Shown one piece after another: positions 23,438-35,700 of a DNA stretch of 64,000 nucleotides. The stretch's first letter is position 1. Each line of letters starts with the position of its first letter. The stretch spans positions 39,814,747 to 39,878,746 of the forward strand of contig NC_091941.1 of assembly GCF_041260155.1 (NCBI RefSeq), given 5' to 3'. A program made the position numbers and the translations under genes. Below the pieces are notes generated by a model. It searched no databases and was not told the origin of the DNA. It saw nothing but the letters and a program-made list of their open reading frames with translations. This DNA is from Ptychodera flava (Eukaryota; Hemichordata; Enteropneusta; Ptychoderidae).

Positions 23438-26400
23438 TTCAAACTGATCAGTTATGACAATTTCACTGCTACTGTTTGTACCACATCCATAGTTGCTGAC
23501 CCGTCACAGTTCAAACTGATCGGTGGTGACAATTTCACTGCTACTGTTTGTACCACATCCATAGTTGCTGACCCGTCACAGTTCAAACTGATCGGTGGTG
23601 ACAATTTCACTGCTACTGTTTGTACCACATCCATAGTTGCTGACCCGTCACAGTTCAAACTGATCGGTGGGGACAGTTTCACTGCTACTGTTTGTACCAC
23701 ATCCATAGTTGCTGACCCGTCACAGTTCAAACTGATCGGTGGTGACAATTTCACTGCTTACTGTTTGTACCACATCCATAGTTGCTGACCCGTCACAGTT
23801 CAAACTGATGGTGGGGACAATTTCACTGCTACTGTTTGTACCCACATCCATAGTTGCTGACCCGTCACAGTTCAAACTGATCGGTGGGACAATTTCACTG
23901 CTACTGTTTGTACCACATCCATAGTTGCTGACCCGTCACAGTTCAAACTGATCGGTGGGTGACAATTTCACTGCTACTGTTTGTACCACATCCATAGTTG
24001 ATGACCTGTCACAGTTCAAACTGATCAGTGGTGACAATTTCACTGCTACTGTTTGTACCACATCCATAGTTGCTGACCCGTCACAGTTCAACTGATCGGT
24101 GGTGACAGTTTCACTGCTACTGTTTGTACTACATCCATAGTTGCTGACCCGTCACAGTTCAAACTGATCGGTGGTGACAATTTCACTGCTACTGTTTGTA
24201 CCACATCCATAGTTGCTGACCCGTCACAGTTCAAACTGATCGGAGGGGACAGTTTCACTGCTACTGTTTGTACCACATCCATAGTTGCTGACCCGTCACA
24301 GTTCAAACTGATCGGAGGGGACAGTTTCACTGCTACTGTTTGTACCACATCCATAGTTGCTGACCCGTCACAGTTCAAACTGATCGGAGGGGACACTTTC
24401 ACTGCTACTGTTTGTACCACATCCATAGTTGCTGACCCGTCACAGTTCAAACTGATCGGAGGGGACAGTTCACTGCTACTGTTTGTACACATCCATAGTT
24501 GCTGACCCGTCACAGTTCAAACTGATCGGTGGAGACACTTTCACTGCTACTGTTTGTACTACATCCATAGTTGCTGACCCGTCACAGTTCAACTGATCGG
24601 TGTGACAAACTGATCGGAGGGGACAGTTTCACTGCTACTGTTTGTACCACATCCATAGTTGCTGACCCGTCACAGTTCAAACTGATCGGTGGTGACACTT
24701 TCACTGCTACTGTTTGTACTACATCCATAGTTGCTGACCCATCACAGTTCAAACTGATCGGTGGTGACAATTTCACTGCTACTGTTTGTACCACATCCAT
24801 AGTTGCTGACCCCGTCACAGTTCAAACTGATCGGTGGTGACAGTTTTCACTGCTACTGTTTGTACCACATCCATAGTTGCTGACCCGTCACAGTTCAAAC
24901 TGATCGGTGGTGACACTTTCACTGCTACTGTTTGTACTACATCCATAGTTGCTGACCCGTCACAGTTCAAACTGATCGGTGGTGACAATTTCACTGCTAC
25001 TGTTTGTACCACATCCATAGTTGCTGACCCGTCACAGTTCAAACTGATCGGTGGTGACAGTTTCACTGCTACTGTTTGTACCACATCCATAGTTGCTGAC
25101 CCGTCACAGTTCAAACTGATCGATGGTGACACTTTCACTGCTACTGTTTGTACCACATCCATAGTTGCTGACCCGTCACAGTTCAAACTGATCGGTGGGG
25201 ACAGTTTCACTGCTACTGTTTGTACCACATCCATAGTTGCTGACCCGTCACAGTTCAAACTGATCGGTGGGGACAGTTTCACTGCTACTGTTTGTACCAC
25301 ATCCATAGTTGCTGACCCGTCACAGTTCAAACTGATGGGTGGGGACAATTTCACTGCTACTGTTTGTACCACATCCATAGTTGCTGACCCGTCACAGTTC
25401 AAACTGATCGGTGGTGACAATTTCACTGCTACTGTTTGTACCACATCCATGGTTGATGACCTGTCACAGTTCAAACTGATCAATGGTGACAATTTCACTG
25501 CTACTGTTTGTACCACATCCATAGTTGCTGACCCGTCACAGTTCAAACTGATCGGTGGTGACAATTTCACTGCTACTGTTTGTACTACATCCATAGTTGC
25601 TGACCCGTCACAGTTCAAACTGATCGGTGGTGACAATTTCACTGCTACTGTTTGTACCACATCCATAGTTTGCTGACCCGTCAGTTCAAACTGATCGGAG
25701 AGGACAGTTTCACTGCTACTGTTTGTACCACATCCATAGTTGCTGACCCGTCACAGTTCAAACTGATCGGAGGGGACAGTTTCACTGCTACTGTTTGTAC
25801 CACATCCATAGTTGCTGACCCGTCACAGTTCAAACTGATCGGTGGGGACACTTTCACTGCTACTGTTTGTACCACATCCATAGTTGCTGACCCGTCACAG
25901 TTCAAACTGATCGGAGGGGACAGTTTCACTGCTACTGTTTGTACCACATCCATAGTTGCTGACCCGTCACAGTTCAAACTGATCGGTGGTGACACTTTCA
26001 CTGCTACTGTTTGTACTACATCCATAGTTGCTGACCCGTCACAGTTCAAACTGATCGGTGGTGACAAACTGATCGGAGGGGACAGTTTCACTGCTACTGT
26101 TTGTACCACATCCATAGTTGCTGACCCGTCACAGTTCAAACTGATCGGTGGTGACACTTTCACTGCTACTGTTTGTACTACATCCATAGTTGCTGACCCG
26201 TCACAGTTCAAACTGATCGGAGGGGACAGTTTCACTGCTACTGTTTGTACCACATCCATAGTAGCTGACCCGTCACAGTTCAAACTGATCGGTGGTGACA
26301 CTTTCACTGCTACTGTTTGTACTACATCCATAGTTGCTGACCCGTCACAGTTCAAACTGATCGGTGGTGACAATTTCACTGCTACTGTTTGTACCACATC

Positions 26401-27178
26401 CATAGTTGCTGACCCGTCACAGTTCAAACTGATCGGTGGTGACACTTTCACTGCTACTGTTTGTACTACATCCATAGTTGCTGACCCGTCACAGTTCAAA
26501 CTGATCGGTGGTGACAATTTCACTGCTACTGTTTGTACCACATCCATAGTTGCTGACCCGTCACAGTTCAAACTGATCGGTGGTGACAGTTTCACTGCTA
26601 CTGTTTGTACCACATCCATAGTTGCTGACCCGTCACAGTTCAAACTGATCGGTGGTGACAGTTTCACTGCTACTGTTTGTACCACATCCATAGTTGCTGA
26701 CCCGTCACAGTTCAAACTGATCGGTGGTGACAATTTCACTGCTACTGTTTGTACCACATCCATAGTTGCTGACCCGTCACAGTTCAAACTGATCGGTGGT
26801 GACAATTTCACTGCTACTGTTTGTACTACATCCATAGTTGCTGACCCGTCACAGTTCAAACTGATCGGTGGTGACAATTTCACTGCTACTGTTTGTACCA
26901 CATCCATAGTTGCTGACCCGTCACAGTTCAAACTGATCGGTGGTGACAATTTCACTGCTACTGTTTGTACTACATCCATAGTTGCTGACCCGTCACAGTT
27001 CAAACTGATCGGTGGTGACAATTTCACTGCTACTGTTTGTACCACATCCATAGTTGCTGACCCGTCACAGTTCAAACTGATCGGTGGTGACAATTTCACT
27101 GCTACTGTTTGTACCACATCCATAGTTGCTGACCCGTCACAGTTCAAACTGATCGGTGGGGACAATTTCACTGCTACG
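23438..27178. repeat. 72-bp minisatellite, about 52 copies
   Basis: A head-to-tail array with unit CTGATCGGTGGTGACAATTT... ending CCCGTCACAGTTCAAA. Because 72 is divisible by three and the unit lacks stops in one frame on each strand, long ORFs run both ways (plus-strand 24-residue unit with DNFTATVCTTSIVADPSQFK; minus-strand unit with SPPISLNCDGSATMDVVQTV). Variants GACAATTTC, GACAGTTTC and GACACTTTC mark subfamilies. Single-base indels are frequent in the left third (23440-24600), while the right third is nearly uniform. It lies between the 3' ends of COMMD7 and DPF. I read it as non-coding satellite DNA. Confidence 0.93.
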
Positions 27179-27585
27179 GTTATTGTAGTACTACAGCAGT
27201 GATATTAGAGGAGCCAACTCCACTAACATCAATCAACACAGTCATCTATTAGCCAGTAATATTTTTATTTTCACATAGTCTGACTCTAATAAACTGAAAA
27301 GTTGTAACAACGTTATGATGAAACACTACAATAACCAAGGAAAAAATAGAAATCTACAGTTTAAGATAGCAGGTACAAAAACGACAAAATATTTTGAAAA
27401 AATGTGAAAGTAAAAAAGGAAAATGTTAAAAGCATTTACAAATACTTGTGTGATATTTTCTGTTGTGACAGGAAATGGATAAAGAATACATGAATTGACT
27501 TTGTGTATCACTATTGGTCTACATGGAAGGTCACAAGATCAACTGTTCTATGATTGCATGAAGAGAAGTCAATGAAAAAGAGCCA

Positions 27586-28413
27586 TTCAGCATATTGAAC
27601 TGTGACTGATGTACATAAAACAGCATATTGAACTGTGACTAATGTACATAAAACACAGCATATTGAACTGTGACAGATGTACATAAAACACAGCATATTG
27701 AACTGAGACTGATGTACATAAAACACAGCATATTGAACTGAGACTGATGTACATAAAACACAGCATATTGAACTGAGACTGATGTACATAAAACACAGCA
27801 TATTGAACTGTGACTGATGTACATAAAACACAGCATATTGAACTGTGACTGATGTACATAAAAACATAGCACATTGAACTGTGACTGATGTACATAAAAC
27901 ACAGCATATTGAACTGTGACTGATGTACATAAAACACAGCATATTGAACTGTGACTGATGTACATAAAACACAGCATATTGAACTGTGACTGATGTACAT
28001 AAAACACAGCATATTGAACTGTGACTGATGTACACATAACACAGCATATTGAACTGTGACTGATGTACATAAAACACAGCATATTGAACTGTGACTGATG
28101 TACATAAAACACAGCATATTGAACATAAAACACAGCATATTGAACTGTGACTGATGTACATAAAACACAGCATATTGAACTGTGACTGATGTACATAAAA
28201 CAAAGCATATTGAACTGTGACTGATGTACATAAAACACAGCATATTGAACTGTGACTGATGTACATAAAACACAGCATATTGAACTGTGACTGATGTACA
28301 TAAAACAAAGCATATTGAACTGTGACTGATGTACATAAAACACAGCATATTGAACTGTGACTGATGTACATAAAACACAGCATATTGAACTGTGACTGAT
28401 GTACATAAAACAT
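27586..28413. repeat. 35-bp minisatellite, about 24 copies
   Basis: The unit is CAGCATATTGAACTGTGACT followed by GATGTACATAAAACA. The minus strand has no stop in any frame, which explains three overlapping long ORFs there. One truncated unit occurs near 28121. It is separated from the 72-bp array by ~400 bp of plain sequence. Confidence 0.93.
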
Positions 28414-29751
28414 AAATGATACAACTGAGAATCATAGAAAGTGCTGTATTTAATGAAAAAATGAAATAATTAAATCAAACGATGCCTTGCTGGAGTTTGT
28501 GGAGTTTTTTCTTCAAAATGGAACAATTGATCCTGTGACCTTTCTGGGACTGTAGATTCATGTAAGTTATATATTGGATAAACAGACTAGTGTACATACA
28601 TATATATTACAGAAAATAAAAGGCAAAATATAAGTGAATGGTATTCTAATGCACATAGTTAACGGTTCTGATATAAATATTGATTAGAAGATAAAGAAAC
28701 TTTAAGTTCTAGTTAATCTTATAATCGATTTCTACTGGATAAAATAGAAAATGTACATCAACCAGTAGTTAAAACCCATCTAGTGATACTAGTGGATGGC
28801 TAATTACAAACTTCTTGCTATGATATGTATCTGTTCCTGAAAGGAAAATCGATGCAGTTAACAAATAGAGTGCAATGTATTGCATTGCTACAAGCAATAT
28901 CATAGACTGAAGCTTCCACAGAAATCTGATGTTAAAATTTATGCAGTGTTACTGAAACTCAAGGTTTTGTATCAAAATTATGTCTGAATTCATCATGGCT
29001 TAAATTTTCTCAGCAGTTAAGTGGAATTACTAATATGAAGAGGATCAAAGCCCTGTGCGACAGATTGTTATCTGTGTGCCTGTTATAAGGATGGACTAGT
29101 ACATCTTTGGGGAAGTCAAAATCAAAAAGCATCGAATTTTGGAAACGAAAATGCCCTTGCTCTGATAAAAGGTTTAATCTCAGATGGCAAAAGGCACAGC
29201 ACTCTGAGCTTACAATGGCTCTGTAAGACCATTATAAATTATTACTGATTGTAAAATATTGAGTTTTTATTTTCAGTTCTCTCTTCAGAACTGAAAGACC
29301 ACTTGCTGAATTCTCAGTGGATTTTGGACAGAGCTGTGTCAATCTTTCCTTTCAGCTAATATCTGCACTGAAAAAGTTTTCTGTAACTTACCAGGAATAC
29401 TTGAAGTAAGAGATGTAAGTCAAATGCTACATGTACATATGAAATTCAATTTATGAAAGTAAGCTGTGGCTTCTTCACTACTTGAAGTTTATAAATTATA
29501 TGAAACTAATTCATTTGGAAACCCTGTTAATCGGATATTACATAACCGAGCATATGCATAGTACTATGGCTAAGAGATGCTAATAACGACAATCTTCCAT
29601 ACAAAAAATTCAATTTTCTGAAAAATAGGAGTACAAGAAAATAAAAAATAAGTGCACTGTGACTAATATATTTATCTGACAACTAATGGGTGTTTGAATA
29701 TTCAATACATGATTTATGTTTCGTCATTGTCAGTAAAATCAGAGGTTGAAG
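28414..29751. other. Intergenic and DPF 3' UTR
   Basis: No exon was recognised. TTTATT at 29266-29271 (AATAAA on the minus strand) is a candidate DPF poly(A) signal, about 480 bp past the stop codon. Confidence 0.4.
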
Positions 29752-32700
29752 TTAATGCATGGCAGGTTTCAATTGTGGCGGTTGTAAATGGGCAGGATGT
29801 GGTTGCTGATGATGTGTCATTTGCTGTGGTTGTTGTTGTTGTTGATGAAGATGCTGTTGTTGTTGTTGTTGTTGTTGCAATGGTTTGGTGTCTTGTTGCA
29901 TTTTTTCTTCTTGTGCTTCAGCTTCACAAAGGTTACAAATCCAACTTCCTATAAAAGAAGTCACAAATGCCATGTAGAACACTTCAAAATCAAGTCAATC
30001 TGCTGACTATTTTATGTTTGAATGTCAGTGTCCACAACAAGTGCCTAAAACTTTTGATTTTAAAGCACAAATTTGATGGTATCATCTTTTTCTAGTAATC
30101 ACAGTAACAAAACCTGGAATATAAGGCAGTGGAAAAGGCTACATTAGATACACACTTTTAGATGTAAAACACCATAATTTTGTCAAGTAACAGAAAAGTG
30201 ATGACTTTTATCCTTATCAGGCTAGGGGGGAAAAACAGCGAGAAAAATACCACACTGGACATAGATATGAAGGACTCCCTAGCTAATAGGTATGAAGGAC
30301 TCCCTAGATAATAGGTATGAAGGACTCCCTAGCTAATAGGTATGGACTCCCTAGCTAATAGGTATGAAGGACTCCCTAGCTAATAGGTATGAAGGACTCT
30401 CTAGCTAATAGGTATGAAGGACTACTTGAACTAGAAATTCAATTGAAATCAAGTATGCAATGTGTCTATATCTGCTGAAGGCACTCACTTCCTGTCAATG
30501 TTATACTATCAGGACTTTAAAGACAATATTTGTTTTAGGGCTAAACTTTACCTGTCACCCTAGCTGCTTTACCCTTCTGCTCTATTAAAGTCCTGGTGAC
30601 AAGAGTCATGGCATGGAAATGCAATACAGTCCAAGCAAAATGTTTGGCAAGTCCACTTTTTAAAAGAGCATGATTATTATTGGTTGATGAATCAGATTGG
30701 AAAAAAGATTTCTGCTAGGTAGTCTACACAGCGTCAAATCTAATTGTGTGTATGTTGTGACCAGGGTAATGATTTAAATTCTTACCGTCTGGTGGTTGTG
30801 ACATGGGAGGGTTCAAACAGTACATGTGGTAACCACGATCACAATCATCACAGAAAAGAAGCTGATCCTAGAGAGAACAAAATTTGTTAAAAACCATTTT
30901 CATGATCTTTAAAAGAGCCATTGTGATTGTTTTACACAATAGTTGTCACTCCAATCCAATCTGATGATTTACAGCAGTCAAAATCAGCATAGTAAGACAT
31001 TTCAATTTGTTTTATGAATTTCAAAATGGCATATTGGTTTACATCATGGAATTCACTGCAGCACAATTCATTAACCAGTACAATGATGTATGTGACAAAA
31101 TGTGTGTTCTTGATCTCATCTCCTCACAAATCCATTTTAATTTTTAACTTGATAAAGTTTTTCCCTTCCAACCATTAACAAAGTTTATTCAAGAAATCAA
31201 CAACTTCATTTTATTACAATCTTGTGATAAACTATGCTTTACAAATGAGTTTTATGCCGAATCATTCTATTTAGTCATGACATTTTTGAGAATGTTGCAG
31301 AGTGTACAACTGTTACGAACAAAGCAGATCTACAGCACCATTGCGTAGAACAACCAAACACAGAATAAGAACCCACTTGGCCAAATTGCTTCAAAATTTT
31401 ACTGAAAAAAGGCATTGATAGCAGTGGTACTCACATCATTGTCAGAAGTGCCACATAAGTGACATGACTTGCATTCGATACATTGCCATCGATATTTTTT
31501 AACATTAGTTGTCATCTTGGTAGTGAATTGAAGGCAGGATGGATGGCCTGAATAAAAAATACAAAATGATTAACCAAACATAAAAGTATGATGAAGAGAC
31601 TGACACCTTCTTTTCCCTTTGAAAACATGTCATCTTTAGGCTGTCAGGTGAGGAGTTCGTTAAAATCATTGTAAATAAACTCAAATTAACAAATAACTGA
31701 AAAGATACGTCTTAATCATCCAAGTTTATTTTCAACTTATCTTCATGGAACAAAGACAATTTGCTTTGAACAAAAGATCATGATTGATCATTGAATTCTG
31801 TGAAGCAAATTATCAAAATATAACACAGAACTAGATGTGAAAATAAAATCCATTCTCTATAGTTCTTTATTGAAATGAGATTTTTTGGAGTTGAAGGGGA
31901 ATCTAGATACAGTACGTAGCATCAAGTAGCCATCTGAGAATTGATTATGTCACATTGACACTATTACCTGAACGACCACAGTCTGAACAAGATATCAGTT
32001 CTTCTGAATGTCCAGTCTTTTTATTTTCTGTTGCATCTCCAAGACAGAAATCACAATAATTATTTGCTGCTGCCAATCCACCTGGTGTTGTGGTTCTCCT
32101 TGATGCTATTCAACATTAAAAAACACAACATTGACAAAGAAATGGTCACTATGATTTTTACACAACTACAAAATACTGGGTCCTTGCTTTGCAACCCTTG
32201 GGGAACTCAATCAGGTTTCATAATCTATAGACTTTTAGAAAAGTGAAGCCAAAGATGACATTGACTCTCCCTCGACTCGTTGTCATAATACATACATTTA
32301 TTGTGCAGCTTTTTGGAAAATAGGAGGTTAGAATTCAGACTTTATTACCAAAAGATAAGAGTTGTGATGAAATGATCAAAACGTTTATAATGATGTGTGG
32401 ATGGATTATGATGTAAACAGTGATACTGTGTCAATGAAATGTGCTCATGGCTCTTTGTGTGCATAATGTATATCCATGGATAGTCTGGTGTCAAACTTGT
32501 GGTACTGTGTCAGCAATGGTTGGCAATATATGTACAGGTCAATAAATGTGTAGTAAGAGATTTAACTGTTATGGTTGATTTCAATAAAAATGATGGAGTA
32601 TTTTGGACAGTGATCGGTGATCAATTTACTGTCAATGAATGTACATATCTACATGCAATATCAGTGATAAATTTACTGTCAATCAATGTACATATCTACA

Positions 32701-35700
32701 TGCAATGTCAGTGATCAATTTACTGTCAATCAATGTACATGCAATGTCAGTGATAAATTTACTGTCAATCAATGTACATATCTACATGCAACGTCAGTGA
32801 TCAATATACTGTCAATGAATGTACATATCTACATGCAATGTCAGTGATCAATTTACTGTCAATCAATGTACATATCTACATGCAATGTCAGTGATCAATT
32901 TATTGTCAATCAATGTACATATCTACATGCAATGTCAGTGATCAATTTACTGTCAATCAATGTACATATCTACATGCAACGTCAGTGATCAATATACTGT
33001 CAATCAATGTACATATCTAAACGCAATGTCAGTGATCAATTTACTGTCAATCAATGTACATATCTACATGCAATGTCAGTGATCAATTTACTGTCAATCA
33101 ATGTACATATCTACATGCAATGTCAGTGATCAATTTACTGTCAATCAATGTACATATCTACATGCAATGTCAGTGATCAATTTACTGTCAATCAATGTAC
33201 ATATCTACATGCAATGTCAGTGATCAATTTACTGTCAATCAATGTACATATCTACATGCAATGTCAGTGATCAATTTACTGTCAATCAATGTACATATCT
33301 ACATGCAATGTCCGTGATCAGTTTACTCTCAATGAATGTACATATCTAAACGCAATGTCAGTGATCAATCTACTGTCAATCAATGTACATATCTACATGC
33401 AATGTCAGTGATCAATTTACTGTCAATCAATGTACATATCTACATGCAATGTCAGTGATCAATTTACTGTCAATCAATGTACATATCTACATGCAATGTC
33501 AGTGATCAATTTACTGCTGAAGTTATTCATTTCCTCACATACATATACTACAGCTGAGAGAGCATTCTATTAATACATTGTCCCTTTTCCTGCCAGAAAG
33601 TATCACTTCCCCATCAGCCAAGTCAGTAAAAAGCGGTATTGAGCCAAAACATGGTGATTTTCACCCACTGGGCTTGGTATGTTATCGCATCTTCACTCCA
33701 AAAAAATCAAGTTTACAGTATTTATGTTTTCAACAGCCTTCAATGTACAGTATTATGTTAAAATACACCATATGGAATATGTTGTGTTGTATTAATTTTA
33801 ACCATCTTGACCTGATGGTGAAATATGGACTTGGCAGGAAAAGGGTTATACATGTTGGAGTATCATATATTTGGTACCTTGGTGAATTGCTGGTTCCAGA
33901 GGAGAGGGCTGCGACTTCTCATCATATGAGACTTCAACACCACCATGTGCATGAGACATATGGTAAGTCAGACCAGGTCTATTCTTGTACCTCCGTCCAC
34001 ACACTGGAACAACATTTAGTATATTCACAAAACACTGAACAATGACTGGGAATTAATTATCTTTTCAGCTTTATGATCTACATCAAATCAACTTAGAGGA
34101 AAAAAGTATGTATAGATCTGCTGAATGTATTCATTGTACATTTAACACATCTATATCAGCTGAATTGAAACAAGTCATCGTTGATGACACAGTCCCCACT
34201 TGTTAATGGGTACTTTGATTACAGGTCCTCAGAGAGGATAGAGTCCTCTTCATTAGGTCTGTGATAGAAATACTTTTGAATAAATTCGCTTGATACATGT
34301 CTGAGTTGTAGTTCAGGACATGAAAAAATAATAATAAAATGGCCACATGGTGGCCATATTGGATCGTATCACAAAACAAATCAATGTGCATATGTATGAC
34401 ATAGGTCAATGTCCTTGTACCAACTTTGATAAAAATCGGTTGAGATATGCCTGAGTTATGGCTCTGTACATGAAAAAATCATAACAAAATGGCCGCACAG
34501 CAGCCATATTGGATCGTACCACAAAATAAATTGAAGTGCATATGTATGACATTGGTCAATCTCCTTGTACCAACTTTGGATAAATTCGCTTGATACATGT
34601 CTGAGTTATGGTTCTGGACATGAAAAAACGTAATAAAATGGCCACACAGCGGCAATATTGGATTGTATCACAAAACAAATCAATGTGCATGTGTATTACA
34701 TAGGTCAATGTCCTTGTACCAAGATTGAATAAAATCAGTTGAGATATGCCTGAGTTATGGCTCTGTACATGAAAAAATCGTAACAAAATGGCCGCTGTGC
34801 GGCCATATTGGATTGTATCACAAAAACAAATTGATGTGCATAGCTAAGACATTGGTCAATGTCCTTGTACCAACTTTGAATAAAATCTGTCGAAACATGC
34901 CTGAGTAATTGCTCTGTACATGAAAAAATCGTAATAAAATGGCCGCCTGGCAGCCATATTGGATCGTATCACAAAACAAATTGACGTGCATATGTATGAC
35001 ATAGGTCAATGTCCTTGTACGAAGTTTGAATAAAATTGGTTGAGATATGCTTGAGTTATGGCTCTGTACATGAAAAAATTGTAACAAAATGGCTGCACGG
35101 CAGCCATATTGGATTGTATCACAAAAAAAATTGACGTGCATATCTATGACATTGGTCAATGTCCTTGTACCAACTTTGAATAAAATCAGTTGAAACATGC
35201 CTGAGTTATGGCTCTGTACATGAAAAAATCGTAATAAAATGGCCGCCTGGCAGCCATATTGGATCGTATCACAAAACAAATCGACTTGCATCTGTATGAC
35301 ATATGAAGTAATCCTTGTACCAAGTTTGAATGAAATCGCTCCAGGCATCTCTGAGATATCTGCGTGAACGGACGGACGCACGGACGGACGGACGCACAGA
35401 CGCACGCACGGACATGACCAAACCTATAAGTCCCCCCGGACGGTGTCCGTGGGGACTAATGAAAGAGAGAAACTGTCCGAGTAGGATGATTTCATTTTTA
35501 TTAAACTTACAGGTACACGCAAATGGTTTTTCCTTGTCCTCTGCCATGAGAGTTGGCATGTCATTGTCTGTTTTTCGTTTTTGTGTTTTTGTCTGCAAAA
35601 ATAGGATAAAAAATGCAAGTTTTTAAATTGTTGACATTGCATTGACCTTTTGGGTACAATTGAGAGATAATGGCTGACATTCTTGGACCTAAAATTGTTA

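Noticed and set aside
24815-27202. Long ORFs (280-516 codons) on both strands
   Set aside because: They are by-products of a 72-bp unit lacking stops; both strands are equally open, single-base indels break the frame elsewhere in the array, and no start or splice context supports translation.
27511-28435. Three overlapping minus-strand ORFs of ~260-300 codons
   Set aside because: They are the same 35-bp repeat read in three frames; a repeat artefact.
23438-33515. CRISPR-like regular repeats
   Set aside because: Units are directly adjacent with no unique spacers, and the DNA is animal nuclear sequence.
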